The translations under genes were made by a program, and so were the position numbers. Below, in pieces: positions 1-8,793 of a DNA stretch of 64,000 nt (positions within the stretch are counted from its first letter, which is position 1; every line of letters starts with the position of its first letter). This DNA comes from Okeania sp. KiyG1 (GTDB taxonomy: Bacteria > Cyanobacteriota > Cyanobacteriia > Cyanobacteriales > Microcoleaceae): the NCBI RefSeq assembly GCF_014132355.1, contig NZ_BLZO01000039.1, positions 1 through 64,000 on the forward strand, given 5' to 3'. Below the pieces are notes generated by a model. It was given only the letters and a program-made list of their open reading frames with translations, had not been told where the DNA came from and did no database searches.

Positions 1-119
1 GTGGGTGTCAAGTTAGTAAATATTAAGGCAGTTATTCCCCCAATAGTAATGAGATATACTATTAGTGAAAAGACGAAGTTGACTAAAGTTTGGGAAGTTT
101 TTTGTTGTCTAAAATTCAT
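1..119 (-). CDS. Partial membrane protein, 5' end only
   Basis: An open frame begins at an ATG at 119 and runs off the left edge of the window, giving about 39 residues. It starts MNFRQQKTSQTLVNF and is followed by a hydrophobic stretch (about residues 14-36, rich in V, L, I, G, F) that would form one transmembrane helix. An in-frame stop lies just upstream of the ATG, so this start is likely. The gene is divergent from yraN with a 61-bp gap, so the two may share a promoter region. I do not recognise the family; the rest of the gene is outside the window. Confidence 0.55.
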   Translation of the reverse strand, partial: MNFRQQKTSQTLVNFVFSLIVYLITIGGITALIFTNLTP

Positions 120-180
120 ACTACTTCTGTCTAATTTACTCCAGGCGGTCCATAACCATAATAAAGAAGAATAAACCAAA

Positions 181-723
181 ATGAGCTTTTCTTCATCTAG
201 GCAATCTGCTTCTTCCTCAAAAATTGACACAGGTCTCTTGGGAGAAAATTTAGTGGCAAAATGGTTAACTCAAGAAGGTTGGCAAATACTCCATCGACGG
301 TGGCAATGTCCTTGGGGAGAGTTAGATATTATTGCCCTAAAAACTTCTCCTTTGGAAGATAACCCAGCTCAAAAATTTCCAATTCTGGTATTTGTGGAGG
401 TCAAAACTCGTAGTCGGGGTAACTGGGATAAAAATGGTTTACTGGCAGTTACAGAAACAAAACAAGCCAAGTTGTGGCAAACCGCAGAAATATTTTTGAG
501 CGATCGCCCAGAATTAGCAGATTGTTCTTGCAGATTCGATGTAGCTTTAGTCAAGTGTAATTATACTCAAAAAGATTATCCTCAATCTAAATTTCTATCA
601 TTAGAGGAGCAACTATCTAAGTTAACTATTAAGGTCGGAAATTCTGTAGAATTGGCAGGTTATCAACTTGTGTTGCAAAATTATATTCCTTCTGCCTTTA
701 TTTCTACCTCTGAGCTAGACTAA
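181..723 (+). CDS. yraN: YraN / UPF0102 family nuclease-like protein
   Basis: The 180-residue protein matches the YraN (UPF0102) family, which has a restriction-endonuclease-like fold and an unclear cellular role. Visible family features are GLLGENLVAKWL near residue 20, WGELDIIA near residue 44 and VFVEVKTRSRG near residue 71. These supply the E...D...ExK pattern of the PD-(D/E)XK core. Bacterial members are usually about 120 residues; the extra 50 or so residues here form a C-terminal extension containing an inserted segment (residues about 125-160). There is no strong ribosome-binding site before the ATG, which is common in cyanobacteria. The function in this organism is unknown; assignment to the family is secure. 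Confidence 0.88.
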   Translation: MSFSSSRQSASSSKIDTGLLGENLVAKWLTQEGWQILHRRWQCPWGELDIIALKTSPLEDNPAQKFPILVFVEVKTRSRGNWDKNGLLAVTETKQAKLWQTAEIFLSDRPELADCSCRFDVALVKCNYTQKDYPQSKFLSLEEQLSKLTIKVGNSVELAGYQLVLQNYIPSAFISTSELD

Positions 724-730
724 AGTTATT

Positions 731-1008
731 GTAAGCATTCAGCTATTAGCAGTCAGCTATCAGCTATCATGATGAGGTTTTAATGAATATAGACTGTTGA
801 GCGCCAGCTTTTATAGTTAGTAGTCGTGTAAAAATAACTTGAACAGTTTTTTTAATGGAAGCTATATTTCACAATTTATCCCAGATAAAATTTGTACAAC
901 TTATTATTACATGGCTCCTTAAGTATAAATTCTGCCTAAATTAGTAAAGCTTTTATCTCATACTAAAAGCAATAGCTGATGGCTAATAGCTGACAGCTGA
1001 ATGCTTAC
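731..1008. mobile_element. MITE with GTAAGCATTCAGCT ends
   Basis: A 278-bp non-coding element starts GTAAGCATTCAGCT and ends AGCTGAATGCTTAC, a perfect 14-bp inverted repeat. Beyond it an imperfect inverted region of about 37 bp contains reshuffled CAGCTAT/ATAGCTG words. No reading frame lies inside. This is the shape of a miniature inverted-repeat element; the mobilising transposase is not evident. Flanks are only weakly similar (AGTTATT and ACTTATT), so no target duplication is claimed. Confidence 0.6.
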
Positions 1009-2173
1009 AACTTATTTACAGTTAATAAGGTATTTGGCGTTGTTGAATAACAGTATAATTTTTACTATTGAGTAGTGTTATAGGTACTAAATTTATGCTT
1101 GCTTCATATCCAGATAGAACAGAGATAATACAATCATTATAATCATTTGGCATCTCCAGAAAATAGGGAACAGTTCAACAATTAATAATTACCTCTTATT
1201 ATCAATAAGAGGATTGGCTAAAAGGATTTTTTTCTCCATGAATGGAGAGGCTTTATACCTTAATTTTTCGGGTGCATCTCATATTTGCAAAAATACTTTT
1301 TTCCTATATATTCCCTGTTCCCTGTTCCCTGTTCCCTGTTCCCAGCTCCGGTGTTCCCTAAAAGCGATAAATTTTTGCTTTATTCACGCATTGAGATGCA
1401 CCCAATTTTTCGGTAATAGGAAGAAATAATTAATTGACAATTTTATAGATAAGAATTGCTTTGATTTTTGATTTTTAGAGAAGTTTATTATAGATTTTGG
1501 CTAGTTCCAAAATTCATCCCTCTTTTCAGCAATGCCAGGTATTCAATGATGTGCCTATGCTACCAAAAAAACTAAACAAAAGCCCGGAAAATTCATAGGC
1601 TAACCCTCAATTATAGTATTGTCAGACTACAAAATAAATTCAGTGACTCATTTTTCATCCAAGGGTTAAAACCGCCTGGTTCTCTTCATTCTTTTGATAT
1701 TTTTGTAGTGTGGAATGAGAAGCCAAATTTAATAAAATTACAGCGTTGTTAAATAAAAAGATGAATTATAGCGAAATTGTCTTTTCCTTGATTTAACTGT
1801 ACACTTTATTATTATCTCAATCATCTTCTTTTCAGACAATGTCCAAATTACTTCTATTCCTTACCGAATTATTAATTATTAATAATTAGTAATTAAATAA
1901 TTCTGGTTTAAAGCCTCCCTTTTAAGGGGAAAAAAGAAATAATATTTCCTTATATTCAATTCCGTAGCGGTTAAAACCCGAGGTAATTATCAATTATCCA
2001 TTATCAATTATCAATTAATGAAGAACGCTAGCCTCTGAACTGTAGAATGCTATCCAAATGAGCAAAGTAAGTTAAATTATAAAGAATAAATTAAATGTGT
2101 CTTACTCTTGTTGTACCCGTACTAATATAACTAACGTACAGGTACAAATTTAGAGTAAGAGTAAAACTATAAC
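1009..2173. other. Non-coding stretch with heptamer repeats and a dispersed repeat
   Basis: No convincing gene is seen. At 1311-1344 there is a run of the seven-base unit TTCCCTG. Around 1861-2000 lies one copy of a dispersed repeat with TTACCGAA at one end, the stem CCCTTTTAAGGGG inside and GAGGTAATT at the other end. The same repeat recurs near 32.35, 36.07, 40.38 and 41.54 kb. Confidence 0.6.
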
Positions 2174-2563
2174 TCAACCCAAAGTTTCAGGACAATACCC
2201 TAAACCCTTGACAAATTGGGTACGGAATGCTTCTATTTCCTCTTGATTTGGTTGGCCATGAGATACGACTGCTACCTGATAGCGTCTCATCACACTTAAA
2301 GGTGATTGTCCAGTTTCTAAACCCCACAACGCCATTCTAATACGGATATCAGGCTCATAAGGTATTCCTAGTTCATTCATAAAAGCCCGAAAATCCCCAT
2401 GTTGTTGAGGTGTCAAATAGTGACTCATTTTGATTTTTACCACCCAACCATCAATTTGATGAATCACAGTCATAAATTGAAGCGGTAGTTGATGAGTAAT
2501 GCGTAGGTATTCAACTACTCTCAGGCAGAGGCTAGTATTAGCTATAAAGTAAAGGTATTCCAT
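2174..2563 (-). CDS. Conserved hypothetical protein (129 aa)
   Basis: A 129-residue soluble protein with balanced composition and no low-complexity sequence. Its N-terminal half (MEYLYFIANTSLCLRVVEYL) is hydrophobic-helical. The centre contains MSHYLTPQQHGDFRAFMNELGIPYEPDIRIRM written across residues about 47-78 in pieces that read like a structured domain. The C-terminal part has NQEEIEAFRTQFVKGLGY. I do not recognise a named family. It is likely a real gene because the frame is long for this AT-rich DNA and because the amino-acid pattern is protein-like. It is transcribed away from queA and stands alone, with no operon partner. Confidence 0.6.
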   Translation of the reverse strand: MEYLYFIANTSLCLRVVEYLRITHQLPLQFMTVIHQIDGWVVKIKMSHYLTPQQHGDFRAFMNELGIPYEPDIRIRMALWGLETGQSPLSVMRRYQVAVVSHGQPNQEEIEAFRTQFVKGLGYCPETLG

Positions 2564-2670
2564 CTCAATCTCACTGTTACCGCTGAAAACTACTGCTTTT
2601 CCCTCGGTTTAACCTCTCAATTTTTTGACTACTACAGAGGAAAAATTAAAGGTTATGAAAAACGGTTGTA

Positions 2671-2697
2671 GGAAGCGGGGCGGATGTTGCCGCTTCC
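2671..2697. other. Isolated hairpin in the gap before queA
   Basis: GGAAGCGG and CCGCTTCC form a perfect 8-bp stem with an 11-base loop, without a T-run. It lies between the divergent 2174-2563 gene and queA. It is either a small dispersed palindrome or part of a 5' leader. Nothing else was seen in 2564-2916. Confidence 0.4.
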
Positions 2698-2916
2698 CAG
2701 TTAATAAATTAGGTGTATGTTCTAGAATGTTTAGAGTTTTGAACTAGATTATCGATCTGTTATTTTTCACTACAGATATATCTGCCCCACACTCTGAAAA
2801 TTAATTCTGTACTGATATATTCTATATTTTCTCTAAATGTGTAGCATATCACTAGGGGAAAAGTACCCTAATTTCTCTGGGGGATTTTACCCAATTACGA
2901 ATCATATATCAGTAAC

Positions 2917-4032
2917 ATGACTGAGGTAGATTGGTCTATTGATGCTTATGACTATGAACTTCCCCAGGAACTAATTGCTCAAAATCCTGTTGTTCCCAGG
3001 GATAGTTCTCATTTAATGGTTGTAGATTCACTTACACACCATAATTGTATTTTTAGAGATTTACCAGATTTACTCCAGCCAGGAGACTTACTGGTTTTGA
3101 ATAATACTCGCGTTATTCCTGCAAGGCTTTATGGCCACAAAACTACTGGCGCTCAGGTAGAAATATTGTTGCTCAAACCAGTGGAAAATAATTGCTGGCT
3201 AGCCTTAGTAAAACCAGGTAAACGTTTTACCAATGGTACAACAATTGAATTTGAACCTAATTCATCTCTTGGGTGTGATTATAAGTTACAGGCAACAGTA
3301 TTATCAACAGATAGAGAAACTGGTGGGCGCTTTTTACAGTTTAACTTACCTCAAGGAATTTCTTTGATAGAGTTGTTAGACCAATTTGGTCATGTGCCCT
3401 TCCCTCCTTATGTTACAGATTCACAGGCTATCACAGAACAATATCAAACTGTATATGGTACAATTTCGGGGGCAGTTGCTGCACCTACTGCTGGTTTACA
3501 TTTTACTGATGAATTACTAGAGAAACTAGAGCAAAGGAATATTAGACTAGCTTTTATCACATTACACGTTGGTCTTGGTACATTTCGTCCAGTGGAAACT
3601 GAAGACATTACCAAGCATGATATGCACTACGAATGGCTTGAGGTTTCGTCATTAGTTGTAGACAAAATTAATCAAACAAAATCTCAAGGTGGACGTATAA
3701 TTGCAGTGGGAACAACAGTAGTTAGAGCTCTTGAGGGAGCAGCACTAGCTAATCAGAAAAATAGTAGTAGTGATAGTAGTAGTGAGGAATTTTCTATCTC
3801 ACCATTTTCTGGTTATACCAATATATTTATTTATCCTGGCTACAAGTGGCAAATAGTAGAAGGTCTAATCACTAATTTCCATCTACCACGGTCCAGCTTG
3901 CTTATGCTTGTGAGCGCAATGATAGGAAGAGAACGCCTTTTAAGCTTATATCAGGAAGCCATCGCCCAACAATATCGCTTTTATTCTTTTGGTGATGCGA
4001 TGTTAATTTTGCCAGATGCTAGGATAAATTAG
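2917..4032 (+). CDS. queA: S-adenosylmethionine:tRNA ribosyltransferase-isomerase QueA
   Basis: QueA transfers and isomerises the ribose of S-adenosylmethionine onto 7-aminomethyl-7-deazaguanine in tRNA, giving epoxyqueuosine at the wobble position of Asn, Asp, His and Tyr tRNAs. The 371-residue protein has the family's N-terminal YDYELPQELIAQNP, then LVLNNTRVIPARL, then GAVAAPTAGLHFT and TLHVGLGTFRPVETEDI, and ends with the usual GLITNFHLPRSSLLMLVSA and YSFGDAMLIL. Length is slightly above the common 340-350 because of a Ser/Asn-rich insert near residues 282-300. The gene stands alone and converges on rpmF. Confidence 0.97.
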   Translation: MTEVDWSIDAYDYELPQELIAQNPVVPRDSSHLMVVDSLTHHNCIFRDLPDLLQPGDLLVLNNTRVIPARLYGHKTTGAQVEILLLKPVENNCWLALVKPGKRFTNGTTIEFEPNSSLGCDYKLQATVLSTDRETGGRFLQFNLPQGISLIELLDQFGHVPFPPYVTDSQAITEQYQTVYGTISGAVAAPTAGLHFTDELLEKLEQRNIRLAFITLHVGLGTFRPVETEDITKHDMHYEWLEVSSLVVDKINQTKSQGGRIIAVGTTVVRALEGAALANQKNSSSDSSSEEFSISPFSGYTNIFIYPGYKWQIVEGLITNFHLPRSSLLMLVSAMIGRERLLSLYQEAIAQQYRFYSFGDAMLILPDARIN

Positions 4033-4052
4033 TCTAGTAGTTAAAATATTTT

Positions 4053-4081
4053 GAGAATTGGACATTTTATCCCCAATTCTC
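4053..4081. terminator. Hairpin between convergent queA and rpmF
   Basis: GAGAATTGG and CCAATTCTC make a perfect 9-bp stem 20 bases after the queA stop and 8 bases after the rpmF stop. An AAAATATTTT run on its left would give a U-rich tail for minus-strand transcripts. It is a plausible shared terminator; the plus-strand tail is weak. Confidence 0.45.
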
Positions 4082-4088
4082 CAATAAA

Positions 4089-4265
4089 TTAATCTTCTTC
4101 CTCTTCTTCCTCAGCACTTGGATATACAAAACTGTGGGAACGTTGAGTAAGAACTGATTTCCCTAAAGATAGCGCTTTCTGTGCTTCCAGTCTTGCTTTG
4201 CGCTTCCACTGAGCTTTCCGCATCTTTGTCTTAGATTTTGAAGTTCTCTTCTTTGGTACAGCCAT
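4089..4265 (-). CDS. rpmF: 50S ribosomal protein L32
   Basis: A 58-residue basic protein beginning [20 protein letters not shown], the signature start of L32 (MAVPKKR.SKSK...RR..W). It is followed by [20 protein letters not shown] and an acidic tail of six glutamates and one aspartate, which is typical of cyanobacterial and plastid L32. The zinc-binding cysteines found in some bacterial L32 proteins are absent, as in other cyanobacteria. It is too short to be caught by common length cut-offs. It converges on queA with 56 bp between the stops. Confidence 0.95.
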   Translation of the reverse strand: MAVPKKRTSKSKTKMRKAQWKRKARLEAQKALSLGKSVLTQRSHSFVYPSAEEEEEED

Positions 4266-4424
4266 GAAAGTTATTGTATAGATAATTATAGACAGACTAC
4301 TATAGTACCTTAATTTTATTAACTATGGAAGACCTCTATAAAACCCATTTGATACTTATCTATTTATAGAAGTCATTTGGTATCTTTACCCGCAATTAAG
4401 TTTTTGAGTTAGCGAAAAATTCAG

Positions 4425-5142
4425 TCATAAAGCCTCCTTAATCGAAAACCCAATATTTCATCTTATTAAGCTCATAACGCACGCCAAAGGATTTTCCGTT
4501 GCATCCTCACCAAAATTGTGATATCGTATAATTTATTGGGTGTTTCTCGCCCCTGCGCATGACTTTTTATTCAACTAAGTTGCTTAGTGAACAGGGCAAA
4601 CGCATCTAAATTCTGGAAGCTTCTGCCATTAAGCTTTAGAGAAGTTATAAATATAAATACTCATAAGCCTGGCATCCTTGCCCTGTCAGAACTTCAAAAT
4701 AAGATGCGTTTGCCCTGGCTTAGTGAAGACACAATCATAGGTATTCAGGAATTTTCCCCAGGAGCAATACCAGCAAATATATTCATCTTGTGAAGCTTCC
4801 CTTGAAGAAGGAGTAAGTCCTTAGGAGTCAGGAGGGAAAATTGCATGGGGATAGTCAACGACAAGCCGCTCCGCGTCTATGCTCCCCCAAACAATTTTGA
4901 GTACCGCAGGTGAGGTGTGGGGTATTAAACCCATAAGGGAAATGATAAATGCTTGTTTTTCCCCATCAAACCTTTCCATCCATCGCTCCTTAGTAGAAAA
5001 TTCCCAACATTTCATTCTAGTAAGCTCCTGAAAAAAAACCGCGCGCCAAAAGATTTTCCGTTGCATCCTCACCAAAATTGTGATATCGTATGATTTATTG
5101 GGTTTCACTCGCCCCTACGCATGACTTTTTATTCAACTAAAG
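4425..5142 (-). repeat. Decayed coding segment present twice
   Basis: Two segments (about 4425-4580 and 4980-5142) share a long near-identical stretch containing TTTTCCGTTGCATCCTCACC and GCATGACTTTTTATTCAACT. On the minus strand both read NKxYDITILVRMQRKIxWRA, followed by stops or divergence, so they look like two decayed copies of one coding or mobile sequence. The product is not recognised. The stretch between them holds a separate small inverted-repeat element (4592-4717). Confidence 0.5.
4592..4717. mobile_element. 126-bp MITE with perfect 10-bp target duplication
   Basis: The element begins CAGGGCAAACGCATCT and ends AGATGCGTTTGCCCTG, a perfect 16-bp inverted repeat that continues imperfectly to about 27 bp. 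It is bounded on both sides by GCTTAGTGAA (4582-4591 and 4718-4727), a perfect 10-bp direct repeat. CAGGG ends and a duplication of about 10 bp fit an ISAs1-like transposase; that link is inference. Confidence 0.8.
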
Positions 5143-5332
5143 AATTGATAAAACTCAACTCCGCTTTCGCTCTGCGACATGAAACGCGTTTTGCGTTCCG
5201 CAAAGCTTCGCGTTTCGGCAGTCGCCTACATAGAAAGCCTAGCATTCCAAAGGAAAAAACAGAGCCTAGCAGCAGTCAGATCGCGAATGTTGTAGAAAGG
5301 AAAATCAATATAAAGACTATTGGTAGGCAAAA

Positions 5333-5812
5333 TTACAACTCATGGAAATCGTAAATTACAATACCTGTCTCTGGATGGTTATCTACACTAACATAACCAG
5401 TTTTAAGCATTTCCTTCAGAGTTTCTTCTACTTCTACAAAGCTAGCTCCTGTTTCCATCACCCCCTGACTAACAGATAACTTACCTCCTTTAGTAGAAGC
5501 TGACCTGAGTAAAGCAACCATTAACTGTTGACGAGTTTGTGGAGGAGAAACTTTCATAGAGACCGCCCCATTTGATTGATATAGTGGCACTCCTTGGGAT
5601 GAAGTACCTAACCTTGCTTTGACTTTAGTGTTGTGTTCTTCTACCATATTAGGAATTAACAACAAATCAATAAATTGGCCTATTCCAAATAAGCCTCCAG
5701 TAAAGAGCCAAAGTAGACCAGTCAAAATTTTGCCATTGTATAAACGATGACATCCGTTAAGACCTAGAATGCAAGCTCCCCAAAATAGGTAACTGTATCT
5801 TATAGTATTCAT
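5333..5812 (-). CDS. TM2 domain-containing membrane protein
   Basis: The N-terminal half (residues about 1-60) is a TM2 domain: two hydrophobic helices, SYLFWGACILGLNGCHRLYNG and LTGLLWLFTGGLFGIGQFIDLLLIP, joined by a short loop with the G.H.FY..K-like pattern. The family is widespread in bacteria, and most members have no defined role. The C-terminal 90 residues (after VKARLGTSS) are soluble and resemble a winged-helix-like arrangement (QQLMVALLRSASTKGG..., EVEETLKEMLKTGYVSVDN). This could mean the protein senses or binds something in the cytoplasm, but that is inference. It is a single gene with repeat DNA on both sides. Confidence 0.8.
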   Translation of the reverse strand: MNTIRYSYLFWGACILGLNGCHRLYNGKILTGLLWLFTGGLFGIGQFIDLLLIPNMVEEHNTKVKARLGTSSQGVPLYQSNGAVSMKVSPPQTRQQLMVALLRSASTKGGKLSVSQGVMETGASFVEVEETLKEMLKTGYVSVDNHPETGIVIYDFHEL

Positions 5813-6489
5813 TTAGTCCCAAAAATTACTTTTCTGAAATTAATATACTTCTTTGCCTAGTTACTTAATTTTCGTTATGGGCACTTAGTATTACTACCAT
5901 CTTAGTCCAATAATATAATGGGGAAAACAGTAATAACTCTAAATATAGCGTTTTTATCTGGGATGTGGAAACCAAGTACTATGAAAAAAGAAACAGGAAA
6001 TAGGGCATAGTAAAGGAGGAAAAATAGCATTAAATAGCAGCAAACACCAGAATAACTGGTACTCAAAACAGCATTTTTTTATAATAAAAAGCCTCAATCT
6101 ATGTTTACATCTCAAATAAAAACACTACATACTGTATATTAGAAACAGGATAATAATGAAAAAAGCAGCTCTCTTATGTCTCTGACCATGGGATAGAGAA
6201 GTCAGTGCGCCCTTGCGGGTTCCCCGACAGTCACGCAACTGGCGTGGTGTTGTAGTGCCTCCTCCGGAGGAGCTGCGCTAACACCCAGTCAGGGTAACAC
6301 CTGCAAAATAAGGATGTGTCTTATGTGACTATATCTTTAATGAACTATAGATACTTTGCAATTCTTAACTAAAACTTTGCACTTCAGTCCCCTAGACCTT
6401 GGTAAAATACATAGCGTGGAAAATATAGTACTTCTTGCTCATTCTCCAAACCAGCCATAAATTCATAGATTCAGAAAACAACAAAACTT
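5813..6489. other. Gap before acsF with short palindromes
   Basis: No gene seen. At 6180-6310 there is a GC-rich island unlike the AT-rich surroundings. It contains the palindrome CCTCCTCCGGAGGAG (also seen near 13630) and several TGCGC/GCGCA words. It could be a remnant of an IS200/IS605-type right end or a cluster of small dispersed repeats. The last 150 bp before acsF are AT-rich and probably hold its promoter. Confidence 0.4.
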
Positions 6490-7566
6490 ATGGTAGATTC
6501 TCTAAAAAAACCAGATTTTCAAGAAATGCGACCAGGGGTTAAAGTTCCCTCTAAAGAAACTATTCTAACCCCTAGATTCTACACAACAGATTTTGATGAG
6601 ATGGCTAAAATGGACATCTCAGTCAATGAGGATGAATTGATAGCTATTCTAGAAGAATTTCGTACTGACTATAACCGCCATCATTTTGTTCGGGATGAAG
6701 AATTTGCCCAATCATGGGATCATATTGATGGGGATACTCGTAGATTATTTGTTGAGTTTCTAGAACGTTCTTGTACGGCTGAATTTTCTGGTTTTTTACT
6801 CTACAAAGAATTGGGTCGTCGTCTCAAAAATAAAAGCCCTATTTTGGCTGAGTGTTTCAATTTAATGTCCAGAGATGAAGCTCGTCATGCAGGTTTTTTA
6901 AATAAGGCCATGTCGGATTTTAATCTATCATTAGATTTAGGATTTCTGACAAAGAGTCGTAAGTATACTTTCTTTAAACCAAAGTTTATTTTCTACGCTA
7001 CTTATCTATCGGAAAAAATTGGTTATTGGCGTTACATTACTATCTATCGTCATTTAGAAGCTCATCCAGAAGATAGAATTTATCCTATTTTCCGTTTCTT
7101 TGAAAATTGGTGTCAGGATGAAAATCGTCATGGAGATTTCTTTGATGCTATTATGAGGGCACAACCACAAATTTTAAATGACTGGCAAGCAAAATTGTGG
7201 TGTAGGTTTTTCTTACTTTCTGTGTTCGCTACTATGTACTTGAATGACATTCAAAGAGCTGATTTTTATGCTGCTATTGGTTTGAATGCTCGTGATTATG
7301 ATAAGTATGTAATTGAGAAGACTAATGAAACTTCAGGACGTGTTTTTCCAGTAATTTTGGATGTAGAAGATCCTCAATTTTATGAAAGACTAGAACTTTG
7401 TGTGAAGAATAATGAAAAGTTAACGGCGATCGCTAATTCTAATAAGTTGGGTGTTGTGAAGCTTTTCCAGAAATTACCTCTTTATCTGTCTAATGGTTGG
7501 CAATTCCTAAAACTATATTTTATGAAGCCAATTGAAACTGCTACTATGCAAAGTTCAGTTCGTTAA
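6490..7566 (+). CDS. acsF: Mg-protoporphyrin IX monomethyl ester (oxidative) cyclase AcsF
   Basis: This di-iron, oxygen-dependent enzyme closes the isocyclic (fifth) ring of chlorophyll, converting Mg-protoporphyrin IX monomethyl ester to divinyl protochlorophyllide. The 358-residue protein has the expected length. It shows the rubrerythrin-type iron ligands: AEFSG near residue 97, DEARHAGFL near residue 128, [15 protein letters not shown] near residue 214, plus FVEFLERSC upstream. The conserved N-terminus [16 protein letters not shown] is present. It is a single gene followed by a clear terminator. Cyanobacteria often carry two versions for high and low oxygen; only one is in this window. 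Confidence 0.97.
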   Translation: MVDSLKKPDFQEMRPGVKVPSKETILTPRFYTTDFDEMAKMDISVNEDELIAILEEFRTDYNRHHFVRDEEFAQSWDHIDGDTRRLFVEFLERSCTAEFSGFLLYKELGRRLKNKSPILAECFNLMSRDEARHAGFLNKAMSDFNLSLDLGFLTKSRKYTFFKPKFIFYATYLSEKIGYWRYITIYRHLEAHPEDRIYPIFRFFENWCQDENRHGDFFDAIMRAQPQILNDWQAKLWCRFFLLSVFATMYLNDIQRADFYAAIGLNARDYDKYVIEKTNETSGRVFPVILDVEDPQFYERLELCVKNNEKLTAIANSNKLGVVKLFQKLPLYLSNGWQFLKLYFMKPIETATMQSSVR

Positions 7567-7593
7567 ATAAGTCTTGATAATCACTCTAGTTTG

Positions 7594-7627
7594 ATAGCCT
7601 TGGAAATATCACAAGGCTATTTTTTTA
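7594..7627 (+). terminator. Rho-independent terminator of acsF
   Basis: ATAGCCTTG and CAAGGCTAT form a 9-bp stem around a short AT loop, followed immediately by a run of T (7620-7627). It lies 28 bases after the acsF stop. Confidence 0.85.
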
Positions 7628-8793
7628 TTTGTTTTATTTAAGAAAAGAGGGAGTAGGGAGTAGGGAGTAGGGGAGAAATAATTGACGATCTATGTACTAT
7701 AATTAACTTTATTTTTGATTATTGGAGATGTCTAATATCAAATCAACTTAATTGGCTATAAAACAATGTTTCATCCCACATTCCGCACCACAAAATGTGG
7801 AGTTGCACATTATGGAATGATATTGGCAAAAATTAGTTTAGACTTTGACTAAAAAAAACTGAATATTAACCATTCTAGCCATTTATTAATCCAAAATCCT
7901 GTTCATAAAAAATCTAAAATCATTCGTTACTGTGCAACGCCCAAAATGTAGCATAGAATCAGGAGTCAGTCCTCAGGAGACAGGAGACAGAATTTTAGAA
8001 GAAAATCATAGCTGCCGGGATCGAGTCAACAATTAAGTAAGTATTTATGCTTAATTATTTACTCGGAATTCGATCGACTAAAAAAGTAATTGAGATGATT
8101 TGCATAGTATAAATATCTACCAAGCTACGGATTTATATACTACTTTTAATAATATAAATTGAATTACAAAATGTGGACTCAAACCCTGCTAGTTAAAAGT
8201 TTTAATTATCAATCTCAATCTATAAATTTAAAAATTAAAATTTTGTCAGAGATTGATGACAAAAAATCGGATAAATCCCCTGAAATAGCCAACAGAATTT
8301 CAATAGTTTCAGCTCTTCCATGATAAAATAAACAAATAATAATCCAAGGGGTTTTATTACTTAAAGAGATTTTAAAGCCTAAAATACTTATTATTTCGTT
8401 GTTTAGATAGGCGACACCTCATTTTTATTCAAACGTGATGAACTAATTTTTCTAAGTTATCCATATACTGATTTGACTTATTTAGAACTATATGGTATGG
8501 ACCAATAATCACAGAACTAGACCATAGAGCAATAATTGTCTTCTTAAAGCTTGAGAATTGAGATCAAACCTACATTCCGCACGACACAATGTAGTACATA
8601 AAGAGGAGAAAACTTGAGTAAGTATTTAGACTCAAGAAAAAAACCTCAAACTGTAATTATAGAGAAGAGGTGAAGATAAAAAAGAGGAGAAAATGTCAGT
8701 TTCATCTTTAACCAGACCGCAAATCTTTCTAAATTCTCTCCAGACTCCAGACTCCAGACTCCAGACTCCAGACTCCTCCCTTGATATAACTCC
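7628..8793. other. 1.2-kb gap, AT-rich, no gene seen
   Basis: No supported reading frame. It includes two related words, TCCCACATTCCGCACCACA (about 7774) and ACATTCCGCACGACACA (about 8572), and GGAGTAG heptamers near 7650. At 8737-8776 there is a run of the seven-base unit ACTCCAG just beyond the stop of the DUF4335 gene. Confidence 0.5.

Noticed and set aside
4587-4793. Possible small gene of 68 residues
   Set aside because: Most of it lies within the 126-bp inverted-repeat element and its target duplication; no protein-like pattern.
6180-6310. GC-rich island considered as a tRNA or structured RNA gene
   Set aside because: No cloverleaf or known RNA signature could be fitted; it contains small palindromes seen elsewhere in repeats.
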